From: a virus
Length of the DNA stretch: 35,574 nucleotides
Direction: 5' to 3' (one strand)
IMG/VR virus record: IMGVR_UViG_3300047562_002752
Location: 1-35,574 of that record
Part shown: positions 17,701 to 25,600 of the stretch, one piece after another
Numbering within the stretch: position 1 is the first letter of the stretch
Layout of the letters: each line of letters starts with the position of its first letter
Made by a program: the position numbers and the translations under genes
The notes under the pieces: model-generated
The model's database searches: none
What the model saw: the letters and a program-made list of their open reading frames with translations, nothing else
Told to the model about the DNA's origin: nothing

Positions 17701-20602
17701 TCCAACTGCTGATATTGACAATGGTAGAGTCGGTATTAACGTCAATGATGCAGCACTAGATAAGAACTTTGTTGTTTCTGGTGATGCAAGAATTACTGGT
17801 GACTTCACATTCCAGACTGATATTGATGTAAATGGTGGTGACATTCGCTCCACTGCTGCTACATTCTCTATTGCAAATCAGTCTTCAACCACTTCGTTGA
17901 ATCTCGCTGGTTATGCACAGAATATTGCAATCGGTGACTTAACAACCAACACTCAAACGATTAATATTGGTACTGCTGCAACAGGTAGCGCCACTCTTAA
18001 TATTCATACTGATGCTACGAATTCGACTATTGATATTGGCTCTGTCAATAATACTGGAGCATCAAATACTTCACAGATTACAATCGGTGGTGCGTTTGCT
18101 AACAAGCAATCCAGTATCTTTAATGTAAAGAATTATCAGACTATTATTGATGGTATTCTAACACTACAGGGTGGTGAAATTAATACTACTGCAAACATTG
18201 ACGAGTTTACTATTTTCCCATCTGGTATTACTAAGTTAAATATTGGTCTTTCTGTTGGTGAATTGACTCTCGGTGGTGTTGCTGGCGAGACACAGATTAG
18301 AAATGGTATTCGTGTCCAAGGATCTTCATTCTTTGAATCGGATATTACTCAGAATGGTGGTCTCAAAAATACTAATCTTGGTATTGATAGAAATATCTTT
18401 GGCACGATTCGTATTGCTACTCTTGCCAGAAGTAGCAATGTAGCAACAGTGACAACTGTTAATCCACATAGCTTGACAACTAATAATACTGTTGAAATTG
18501 ATTCTAGTATTGATTCATTCAATACAGTTGGCGCAGTATCAGTCACAGTAGTTGACGCAAATACATTTACATATAGCAATAATGGAGCAAACTTTACTAT
18601 TGCCGCAGCAACTGGTACTGTTATTACTAATGTTGGTGCAACTCAGTCTACAGGATCTCTAGCAAATCTAAACATTGATTACTTCAGTGTAGTAGATGAT
18701 TTCAGTGGTATTGTAAATATCACAACAGTTACAAACAATAAGATTCTAGTTGATAGCAATGGACACTTCTTCAATACAAATGAAGCAATTCAATTTATTG
18801 ATGTTGGTAACTTAACTGGTCTTTCTACTTCAGACACATATTATATCTTAAGTAGAGATGCTCTTGGTTTTACACTGAAAGATGTAAATGACAATCAAAT
18901 CACGATTGGATTGCAAAGTGGAAGCACTGATGCTGGCACGGCAAGAGCTAAGATTTCAGAAACTGTAATTGATACAGTTGGTGCTCAACCTTGGGGTGAT
19001 GATTCCTATAAGTATCAGGTGCTCAATGGTGAGCAAACATGGTTGATACCAATTAGCAATCCTTCTGGTATTGGTATCAATGAATTATATCTCGTTGGCA
19101 CTGAAATCATTAGGACTATTAACTTCCCAACAACTTATGTCCCAGATTCCCCACAACCATATACAGTTGAGGTAACTAGGGGCGAGAGAGGCACAGCACA
19201 ATCTGCACATGCTGATGGTGAAAGTTTAATTAGATTAGTTGAGCAGCAAAATGCTTCGTACATCTTCCCAAATCCATTAACAGCATTAGATTCTACAATT
19301 AATGTTGCAGAATTCTCTGCTGCAATTAAGCAAGGTGACTTATTCCGTCTCAACAAGACTGATTTAGATAATGGTGGTGAATATGTAAGAATTACGGTTA
19401 TCAACCCTGCTGATGCTCAGTCTTTCACCATCAATAATGGCGATTTTGGCACTACAGTATTGCCTAAGGACCCACTTGAAGTATTCAAGACTATTTCTAC
19501 AACAGGTAACACTCAGATTAGTGGTGATGTTGTAATTGGTTACGATACTACAAAACCATTTATTAATGCAACAAATGACCAGAATCTTGCTGATGCTTAT
19601 GGAAAGAATAGCAGTGAAGCAATTGGTGCTGCTATAACTGATACTGGTGGTGGTAACTTAACAGTACATAACTCTATTGAATTGAGTGGCAACACCTCAA
19701 CATCTCTACCAAGTAAGCAGTATTTTGTAATTACCAACGGCACATTACCTAAATTCTATGTTGAATCTGCAAGTGGCAACACTAGCATTTACAACGGTGG
19801 TAACCTCAAGGTTTTCAAAGATTCATTCTTTGCAACTGGTTCTTTCGACAAGGAGAGAATTGATGCTGCAAACAATATTGCTCTTGAAGTCTTGGGTGCA
19901 ACTGGTAATACTAAGATTGCTGGTAGTTTGAGAACTGGTGATGACTTCTCTGTCGGCACACTAGCAACTCCTGCTAATGCTGAGAGTGGAAGTAATGTCC
20001 ACACAGCAAGATTTACAGTTGATGCACAAACTGGTGATACTTATGTTGGTAGATATCTAGAGGTCAATGGCGCAGCTGCTGCTACACCATCTGCTGCAAC
20101 CGAGGTTGTCCAAATTAATAACATGGGAGTTAATGGTGCTAAACCATTCACCTTCAGACAAGATGCATCTATCGAAGCATTTGGTCAAGAAAACTTTTAT
20201 AATGCTAACGGTGGTAGAAAGACTATCTTTGTCAGCACGCAGGGTAATACTGATGCAACTGCTTTCCAGTTAGAATCTAACCTACAGTATCTTGTAATTC
20301 CTTCATCTACTCTGGTCTTGAGACTACCAAGTAATGCTATTACTGGCGACACTATCAGAATTGTCGATGTTGGCGGCGCACTAAACTTTGCTAATAACTT
20401 AGTTGTTAGAGCACCACTAAATGTTAAAATTCAAGGGTCTGACACGGGTAGCAATCTCGGTGGTGTTTCTAACTACGCGGGCGGTGAATTGGTTGTTAAT
20501 ACACCAAACGCAGCATTTGGTCTAATCTACGCAGGAAACGATGACCTAGAAGGTAATGGTATTCCTGATGCATTCCAAGGTTGGTGGTTAATGGAGATTT
20601 AA
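8759..20602 (+). CDS. Giant virion structural protein (tail fibre / baseplate appendage), 3947 aa
   Basis: This single gene fills a third of the window. The N-terminus (residues about 15-110) has the parallel beta-helix opening SPTRPFLTIQRAF and FTIMLSPGNHYI seen in pectate-lyase-like proteins. Residues about 700-1730 contain a repeated, probably helical unit with KCKRDIG, NQLxVKDL and SCSNVxxTID motifs. From about residue 2900 onward it is Ser/Thr/Gly-rich with short beta repeats (INIGTAATGSATLNI, TGDFTFQTDID), typical of fibre shafts. The C-terminus, with LVIPSSTLVLRLP, GDTIRIVDVGG, FGLIYAG and the end WWLMEI, is one I associate with cyanophage virion structural proteins. A late promoter precedes it. 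Host attachment or baseplate periphery is the likely site. It has no T4 counterpart of this size; a precise gp number is not assignable. Confidence 0.8.
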   Translation: MPLTKLENLISSKTGRYLYVSPDDFNASDALDNRGNSPTRPFLTIQRAFLEVARYSYVPGQENDRFDQFTIMLSPGNHYIDNRPGILNPEEIVPFAFNQATQEWEDESIVDLSNPNNILYKFNGPNGGATIPRGTSLVGMDLRRTRLHPLYVPDPADSSVGRTTLFNVTGGCYFWQFTILDGDVEPNSPLYDAQEGIGKVYSQPNSTLTTIPYYSHHKICNFEFADRDDLGLLYRKIARAFSQFQPTIDDPGEFEQRPQENRIVGPLQDAIRIDSIEVNNVAGTTALDVTVKTKTNHGYYVGQAVAMANLRSTLPAGASEPIPLSNDPLTGVFSVREISITDPKEFTYRVIGKNAAAVGLGDKIGTPISPPDLDTNAITQAEIDSVESASPYVFNVSIRSTWGICGIHADGSKATGFKSMVIAQYTGVSLQRDDRAFIRYDEFSNTWNQAPLTDAFATTPYHAKGDAYWKDDWRNFHVKASNDAFIQNVSIFAVGFADHFLMESGGDMSITNSNSNFGNTSLHAIGYKGYAFSQDQGGYISHIVPPRKVTTTTKKYQYFTFDQTKIRGSSALDTSLGAYNLVRLYLANDEASDPLQKPATTVNGYRLGAQSHDKIYVKLDPATGFTGSIREAEIAPAGYRKWEVALSILSPSSNNAVISNNDQDAANLIDLNRDFIAAETYGYITRKYPYLLTRTSITIGKCRRDVGYILEAVANDLRVGGNVNSVQAGQAYYTGNNLDFIDGEKEETLDAFNYARSLAVAAMRNWEFRIENCSTFLNNDVVTIPSGITTIGIVEGMEVTATPVAGQNNPIPAGTYVKEIISTTQIRLGNAADTDTVNATATITATGPAAGGITLNFELKSSKFASSSGRAFDAGTLITLNKDFIAEEALILAKQWDPTTAVPDETKCKRDIGLILDALVGDLRTFGNAGMVEAAESYVGAPSRYFDAKNLILANRREIIDKAAAKLAIEYPDFYYGGSGFTNGGDDQTNVYSRYKDSYRLIQQNKRHIQDYATAEVAIAFPDFYFPGDQQTDNGSRFADSYRLIKQNKTEIVQAAYDEIVLQHPGFVNPDTAKCLRDLGIFVDSVALDLFQGGNRYTRLFTLEYFSGVGAGSLTGEEAETNTALNKAGDMMKKAVTNQLTVKDLTITADPATNSNTSPLSCSNVRTTIDNLVGIPVASITAGNTNSLPNESVGSIITAGEEKCKRDIGYFVDAISTDLTTLGNSYSIDFIRQYFTDGKVNGKILTFTNTAGTTLLNRANRVYNGVTTTTNGSGVGATFRVTRDSAGAIDSVTILEGGYGYAAGNLVTIPGSKIGGVDIANDVVVTVSTVETAWITAGLQGEEQQSITAYTAAVDAMKLAITNQLFVKDLTLTGDPLPGNAGSGLSVFGTPGVTTNNQDTQSCSNVQATLDTLSEIIFGRIRQGDMVTGTATNPALPEINYGSAPINQEKCKRDIGFIVDAIAEDLALGGNYNIKQATLSYFDSTGNTLINNGLAGELAQSVTAFEEARQLCFKAVTNQLNIRDFDISEGPAELGVAGPNIPNDNPNSCLDVRNTIDTLFSILLDKLQNGAAILPATNYNAGAESLAGELNISVYAFKKVRDLAILAMRNWRTGDGTPSDPLYVKEATNPLDIQVDATIDTTTAGIPACADVAYTIATEFDILIEALENTGPLPPRNTGSDEYVAKTAPERDDSITVDTSNNKCASTKDAIIEKMRVIDSIIRNGVDAEPLVSQLVNTSNFATRATLFRVAGSNPHNLETGTPVKLVPVAKNANVDKRLIRLPKGFDTNTKYYVIAPGKITQPEDYSSGGATAQFNDSQTFMLATSIENATAGNYIYSSETTSIDPDIQIEVHQYLTDVNYDLHRYTCSLVSSRVFETTTNHVFDTAISGVQVQQVFFYPLEENLVNGEAVGAALDTLPTKTSGTRLEINRPYYVGRPATYTKNNEFSLYLTVQNAIDKQNAVQFNYPSGQSFHVFATKKRSPLGYDPAQSCWYIKSLASGNEIYERITMSDASRGSLYVNKPPRTPDSFFYRADDTREKEDKTYKLRYVIPNYRDDVRDPLEGFAIRIRTDEKRKLLPQKLLLKPVAAGVQKDATFFEEGPSPKERLGVSAALTEYDPYNPTFAKRIEGTKTESNVSFTIQSAKINADGYLEMTVFDHGLDLESLKAERFVTVKVAQPQGGNGDFVEGATVTWYGEYTGSAVVHSWFGNENVEGGLEEFNYLILKAVQGELDFDTSTQTFIRQTIAGQADVTAEVLDRPNFGKEDKKEYLYGVEAANVYTMTPGDVITDDAARQYRVVSVEDVSDLTETYYIYSIEEIQRRIPRQQDGVYYLTVVRGDISPLPLGSGIGTNFRKFKFSQPVSRLYPLTYKNDPLLFQYDGSDEQGGNQDATLLDPPAAVCAADNYIHGLVTINDAKNSATKEAILDFIQNPGSGEYTYTGANAIKAQTGAASSGAEERLIPIAGDSAFPLEQKLFVELRRPSIARAGNHTFEYLGFGPGNYSTGFPARQTVILTDVQDYYAQSKRQDAGIVFYTGINSNGELYIGNRKINAITGEEEFLDALILEEEDGEDGEFGSLVTVFEDPVTFENIITLNAPPNLTNFFNSPVIVNVDPEFEAKMTPPSLRIVSRPGDRQGVLPGDDDPRLDTTASGDIIIDKNRVRAAIFDLNPRGTQRYTVRSGIDNTAPNQATSGTKARFSSSQSISFGSAVPLSGDILFKGGEVGYTGSLGWIYANSYVPYTLGAAPGNESSIDITGIEFFPNLNVIKLIFQVGKVNFSASNPGASLGITLTSQIKITGGEGDRLSTINGVHTVYNNAAEGYEYLESNSYVYLLTERASEAALTGNPPYLANTAPGAQPNLEISLGASQWKEVGVVGAEALRTETEVYGDYKLGINTVARAVSTDYENGFNSTATYPRANLDLVGNAFISGRKQTTLSDGSGGSPTATNYALLVGGASDNPDSTAEFRIATTTLAQAGRTEGPTADIDNGRVGINVNDAALDKNFVVSGDARITGDFTFQTDIDVNGGDIRSTAATFSIANQSSTTSLNLAGYAQNIAIGDLTTNTQTINIGTAATGSATLNIHTDATNSTIDIGSVNNTGASNTSQITIGGAFANKQSSIFNVKNYQTIIDGILTLQGGEINTTANIDEFTIFPSGITKLNIGLSVGELTLGGVAGETQIRNGIRVQGSSFFESDITQNGGLKNTNLGIDRNIFGTIRIATLARSSNVATVTTVNPHSLTTNNTVEIDSSIDSFNTVGAVSVTVVDANTFTYSNNGANFTIAAATGTVITNVGATQSTGSLANLNIDYFSVVDDFSGIVNITTVTNNKILVDSNGHFFNTNEAIQFIDVGNLTGLSTSDTYYILSRDALGFTLKDVNDNQITIGLQSGSTDAGTARAKISETVIDTVGAQPWGDDSYKYQVLNGEQTWLIPISNPSGIGINELYLVGTEIIRTINFPTTYVPDSPQPYTVEVTRGERGTAQSAHADGESLIRLVEQQNASYIFPNPLTALDSTINVAEFSAAIKQGDLFRLNKTDLDNGGEYVRITVINPADAQSFTINNGDFGTTVLPKDPLEVFKTISTTGNTQISGDVVIGYDTTKPFINATNDQNLADAYGKNSSEAIGAAITDTGGGNLTVHNSIELSGNTSTSLPSKQYFVITNGTLPKFYVESASGNTSIYNGGNLKVFKDSFFATGSFDKERIDAANNIALEVLGATGNTKIAGSLRTGDDFSVGTLATPANAESGSNVHTARFTVDAQTGDTYVGRYLEVNGAAAATPSAATEVVQINNMGVNGAKPFTFRQDASIEAFGQENFYNANGGRKTIFVSTQGNTDATAFQLESNLQYLVIPSSTLVLRLPSNAITGDTIRIVDVGGALNFANNLVVRAPLNVKIQGSDTGSNLGGVSNYAGGELVVNTPNAAFGLIYAGNDDLEGNGIPDAFQGWWLMEI
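10858..13960 (+). repeat. Degenerate protein repeats inside the giant structural gene
   Basis: Five copies of a KC(K/R/L)RDxG motif begin near 10858, 11477, 11978, 12365 and 13106, each followed by VDAIxxDL-like sequence. Three copies of (A)VTNQLxVKDL-like sequence follow, and four to five of an xCxxVxxTIDxL-like motif (near 12240, 12963, 13405, 13700, 13865). A second duplicated segment containing DSYRLIxQNK occurs near 11750 and 11880. Units are unequal (about 130-250 residues), so this is old duplication followed by divergence and insertion. Confidence 0.75.
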
Positions 20603-20605
20603 TCG

Positions 20606-21712
20606 ATGGCATTTGTAGACGCAGCAAAATATAACGAAGTCAGAAAAATGAGAGGTCTGCCAATCGGGGCTATTGTTCCCTGGGCGGCAGAATCCTCTGC
20701 AATTCCAACTGGGTGGGTAATTTGCAATGGTCGTGCAGAGAATATCGAAAAATATCCACTACTATATGAAGTTATTGGTAATACTTATGGCGGCACTGCT
20801 GGGTCAACGTTTAGGGTGCCAAAATTAACAAATAGTCAAAAAGCAATTGTTGATATCTTTCAGGGTCATTTTAATTGGTTGCAATCAAAAGGTGCTGCTC
20901 ATACACCAGAGTATAGCAATAAATCTGATGATGAATTTTGGACAATTGTTGGCGGTGGCACAAATGGGGATGAAGGTAGTAATAATCAACAGACATGGAT
21001 ATCTACTATTGATTTAGTTGGAGAAATTGCCAGCCCTCCTAATTTTCTAGCATCTTATGATCCAATAACAATATCTGAAGGTAATTATTTTGCAGTAGCA
21101 ACATATGAGGGCACTCATTTATATGATTATCATATGAATATGCACTCTCACGGTATTGCAAATACATCTAGCACAGAAAGTACTGCATATCAACATGGTA
21201 GTGGACAAGCAGTGCATTGTCCTGGTAGTGGATGGCCTAAAGGTAGTTGTAAAATGGTTTGTAACCAGACTCCATGCTTGAGACCTAGAAATGGATTGAA
21301 ATATGCTAACAATAGTGGTCATTTGAATTCAGAATTTGGCAAATGGGCATCTCCAGCTGCTGGCGGCGGCAGTGTCTTGCCAGTTCCAGGCGGAGAAACT
21401 GCTTCTGGTGGTTATTATCCAGGCGATGGTAGATGCTCTGGTAGCATGACATGTGCATCTTTTGGTGGTAATGATCAAATTTTGTTTACTAGTTTATCTA
21501 ATGATGAAACTTCGCCAACAAATCAGCACGCTCATGGCACCAACTCTTATATTTTTGAGTCAACTTTCGGTGTTACGAGTCCAGGTATCGTTAACAATAT
21601 TGGGATAAATAATGTTGCAATCGTAAATTCTTCTGGACTTAATTTTGGTAGTATAACAGCAACCACAGCAACTCCTTCTTTAGACGCCGTTTTCATTATC
21701 AGAGCTTATTAA
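20606..21712 (+). CDS. Collar-domain tail fibre protein (368 aa)
   Basis: It starts 3 bp after the giant gene. Residues about 15-75 form a phage tail collar domain: LPIGAIVPW, PTGWVICNGR, YPLLYEVIGNTYGG and TFRVPKL. The C-terminal half resembles the receptor-binding end of T4 gp12-like short fibres. It has an HSH motif near 21143 and HAH near 21528 with a Cys/Gly-rich insert between them (CPGSGWPKGSCKMVCNQTPC and GRCSGSMTC). In T4 gp12 and gp37 such His-x-His motifs bind metal along the trimer axis. The protein ends VFIIRAY, a typical collar-protein terminus. I infer a trimeric adhesin. Confidence 0.8.
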   Translation: MAFVDAAKYNEVRKMRGLPIGAIVPWAAESSAIPTGWVICNGRAENIEKYPLLYEVIGNTYGGTAGSTFRVPKLTNSQKAIVDIFQGHFNWLQSKGAAHTPEYSNKSDDEFWTIVGGGTNGDEGSNNQQTWISTIDLVGEIASPPNFLASYDPITISEGNYFAVATYEGTHLYDYHMNMHSHGIANTSSTESTAYQHGSGQAVHCPGSGWPKGSCKMVCNQTPCLRPRNGLKYANNSGHLNSEFGKWASPAAGGGSVLPVPGGETASGGYYPGDGRCSGSMTCASFGGNDQILFTSLSNDETSPTNQHAHGTNSYIFESTFGVTSPGIVNNIGINNVAIVNSSGLNFGSITATTATPSLDAVFIIRAY

Positions 21713-21717
21713 TAAAC

Positions 21718-22641
21718 ATGGCAAATTATTCGTTCGAAAAAGGAAAATACGGAGGTCCATGTGGAGCTATTTTCCCCTTCTTCAGGGAAATCAATGGCAC
21801 TCTTCCCACTGAGCAAGATTATAGCGACTATATTCCAGCGGGTTTTTTGAAATGTAATGGTCAAATCTTGTCTGCAGATCAATTTCCACAATTAGCGGAT
21901 TTGATTGGAGTTGGAGATTCTTGTATTTACAAAAAAGCAGGAACAACTTTAGCAAATAGAAATGATGATGGCACTGGTGGCACAATTCAAATACCAGATT
22001 TTGGTAGTAAGTATATATCTACTGCTTCAAACCCTGGTATCTATGCTAATGATGTTACTACAAATCCAACAACAAATTTGGAAGTGCAACGTGCTGGTAT
22101 AGCAGTGCAATTATTATCTAATGGGGATTCGGTAGATTTTACATATACTGGAGATTTTTCTGCACCAGGAGTTGCGGCATTGAATTTTACTGGTGTGTGG
22201 AAAACAGTTTCTCCACCAAGTAAGACACCAGAAACTACGATTACAATGGGCAATTTTGTTGCTCACGGTCATAGAGCGACACATACAATTACTCACTCTA
22301 TTAACCAGAATAATCAAGGTATGCAAAGTGGGTCGTGGGCAGGCGCTTTTTATGGTGGTGGTATTTTATGCTATCAACCAGCAAAAGTTGTTTGTACTGC
22401 TGACGCAAATTATGGTGTTACTTTTGTGAGTCTTGATATTACAGAATCGGGGTCGGAGTCTAAACACACTCACCAACTTGGTAGTGTAAGTTTGAGTGAA
22501 TCATATAGCGGCACCATACCATCAACCACCATGACAGCTAGTGGTTTGGTGACAACTGTCAATATCAAAACTAAAAATGTTTTTAAAATGGATGATATTG
22601 CACCCAAATTTATTCTTTGTGAATATCTAATCAAGTATTAA
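21718..22641 (+). CDS. Second collar-domain fibre protein (307 aa)
   Basis: Another short-fibre-like adhesin, 5 bp after the previous gene. Residues about 12-100 form the collar domain (GGPCGAIFPFF, IPAGFLKCNGQ, FPQLADLIG, TIQIPDFGSKYI). The C-terminal part has HGH near 22264 and HTH near 22465 with two cysteines between them (GILCYQPAKVVC). It ends FILCEYLIKY, similar in position to the IIRAY end of its neighbour. Sequence identity to the 368-residue protein outside the motifs looks low, so this is probably a diverged paralogue or a second adhesin specificity. Confidence 0.78.
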   Translation: MANYSFEKGKYGGPCGAIFPFFREINGTLPTEQDYSDYIPAGFLKCNGQILSADQFPQLADLIGVGDSCIYKKAGTTLANRNDDGTGGTIQIPDFGSKYISTASNPGIYANDVTTNPTTNLEVQRAGIAVQLLSNGDSVDFTYTGDFSAPGVAALNFTGVWKTVSPPSKTPETTITMGNFVAHGHRATHTITHSINQNNQGMQSGSWAGAFYGGGILCYQPAKVVCTADANYGVTFVSLDITESGSESKHTHQLGSVSLSESYSGTIPSTTMTASGLVTTVNIKTKNVFKMDDIAPKFILCEYLIKY

Positions 22642-22647
22642 AGACAT

Positions 22648-25600
22648 ATGGCAATCACTATTAGCTCACTGACTCCACCAGAACCAATTGTAGTAACTGA
22701 GGGAGATACTATCAATTTTGCAGTTTCTGCAAATGATGATGGTGGTGCCACTCTGTCGTATCAATGGCAGATATCAGTTGATGGTGGCACTACATATTCC
22801 GCCAGCGGACTAACTAATAATACTAATTCATTTTTTAATTTGGGTCCAGTTGATAGTGGGTCTAATGGTATTTTTGTTAGAGTTGTCATAACTAATGGTG
22901 TAGATACAATTTATAGTGATCAAGAAAGTGTAGGTAGTAGATCTGTTACAGTTACATCTGCTCCAATTATTTTAGTTTTGGTTGAAAATACACAGGATGA
23001 TTATCCAGTATCGGAAACGATAGATGTTGGCGATGCTTTTGATTTTACAGTAACATCATCACTACAAAATGCAGATATTTCGACAACAACAAATGTTGAT
23101 AATATTTTTATTCAGTGGCAAGAAAGCACCGATGATGGAGCTTCATGGAGCAATATAACTTCTGGTGGAGATTATGCAATTGTTACTACCACTCAAGCAT
23201 TTACAACTGGAGGCACTACAGCTTACTATAGAAAATCCACAATAACAGTTTCAAATAGTGGATATTCTAGAAACTTAAATCAATATCGAGCAGTTGTGAG
23301 TTACTCTGGAGCATCTAATACTCCAGTAAACATGTCTGCAATTTTGCTATATGTTTCTCCAGTTATCAGTATCTTTAAACAACCTGGCACAGATCCTAAT
23401 GATACTCAAGAGTTTCAGTGTTTTAAAACTGGAATTTCTGGCAGTGGAAATGTAACCGTCAGTGTTGGTGCTTTTTCTACATCTGGACAATCATTGTCGT
23501 ATCAATGGCAACTTTCCGTCGAAGATGAAGCAGGATATCCAGAGCAGTCTTGGAGTGATTGTGATGACCCAGCAAATACTAATTCTTGGTCATTGGTCCC
23601 AGGCACAGACGATCAATCTCCAACATTACAGATACAGAGACTTATTTTCTATAATGTAGTTGCTTTTAGATGTAATATTACTGGATCTGCAAGTGAGCCA
23701 CCAGTAACTACTGCCATACATTATGTTTATCCTACTGATGTTGAAACAACACCAACAATACCATCTACTTATGAATTTGTTGAGGATAAGTATGGAGATA
23801 TTGCAAATAGAGATTTATATCCAGAACCTATTCAAGCTGGTGAAATTGTAGGATCTATTAATTTTGGTAGAAATACTGGTCAAAATGGTGACTTGCAACT
23901 TACATTGCAAAAGCAAGCACCAGGAACAACAACTTGGACTGATGTTTTAGTTGGCACTCAAGAATTTACGGAAGACTATCTGGTAGTTTATACTGGATTC
24001 CCAGGTGATGATGCTGCTCCCGTAGATATTACATATACTACTCCTCCATTGAGAAGGGATGTTGATAATGGCACTAAATTTAGAGTAAAAGCAGAATCTT
24101 CGGCTGTTTTTACTTCTGGCACTGGAGCAAGCAAGACGATAGAGCCTTTCTACTCCAGTGAATCTACTCTAACTGTTTATAGGACAGTTTATATTACTAA
24201 TCAACCATCAACTGCTACTGGTTATGTAAATCAAAGCACCGCTTTTGCTGTTGGTGCAACACCATCAAGTGGATCTGCATCTACGATTACCTATCAATGG
24301 CAGTATAGTACAAATGGAAATGCTAACAATTGGGTAAATATAACAAATGGTGGCATTTATTCTGGTGCTACTACAGATTTATTGCAGATATCTGCAATTC
24401 CTACACCAACAAATAATGTGTATCCTTTCTATCGTTGTGTGCTATCAGTCCCAGACCAGCTAGCATCTGTAACTACTATAGCAGTTGTGCTTTATGTAGA
24501 AGAAGATTTGTTTACTTCTATTACTAATTTAAACGACATATATGCAGAGGAAACGGATAATATTTCGTGGACAGTTACCGCAACCTCTTTATCAGCAGCA
24601 ACTGTAACATATCAGTGGGAAAAAAGCACAGATTTTAATCCAACTACTGAAACTGGCACTTGGACAGAATTGACTGGTGAAACATCAGCAACATTTAATA
24701 TTGCTAGTGCTGCTTTAAGTGATATTGGTTATTATAGATGTAAAGTTACTAGTTTTGGTGGCACTGTAAAATATACAAATGCTGCACAATTGACAGTGGC
24801 ACAGTTAATTATTACTATTCTTACTGATATTACTCCATCATTAACATTCCTAGAAGGAATTGGAGGATCTTATACATTTGAGTGTAAAGGATTATCTTCC
24901 AATAGTAGTGTAGTTGAGTATCAATGGGAAATACAACCACCAGGAGGAAGTTTTGCACCAGCTGGTCCTGGATTCCTTCAATCTGCAGATAATACTAGAT
25001 TTTATACCCCAAGCGCATTTGCTAGGTCTGATGATGGGTCTAAAATTCGTTGTAAGATGTCTTCTAGTAGTATTCCAAATCCAACATATACCACAGAATG
25101 TGACCTTACAGTCAATAGAAGATTCACATATTTTGCAGATAATTCCCCAAAAGTAGTTACTATTGGGTCTACACTGTATTTGGATATTAATCCACAATGG
25201 ACTGGTGGAAGTCCCACGTTCCAGTGGCAATTGAATGGGTCTGATATTTCTGGTGAAACTACATCATCTCTTGTTGTTAACAATGTAGACGCTACTTTTA
25301 ATGGCAGAGTTTATCGTTGTGAGGTTACACTAGCGGATTGTAATGAATATGCATATACACAAAATAATTCGGTAACTGTTGTCTCTGCATCACCAGTTGA
25401 TTATACACAATCTGTTACTATTTCTACAACGACTGCTGCACAAAAACCAAAATATTATAGTATTCAAACTATGAAGAGCGGAGCAGCAATAGGCACTGTA
25501 ATTTGCGTGCCAAAACCAAGTGGTTATGTTAATAATGCTGCTGCAACAACAGATGATTTATCACAGTGGAATGTATCTGTATCGGGAGATGAAAGTAACT

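Noticed and set aside
22755-25350. CRISPR-like or DNA-level tandem repeat
   Set aside because: The repetition is only visible at protein level (Ig-like strands) with diverged DNA and uneven spacing.
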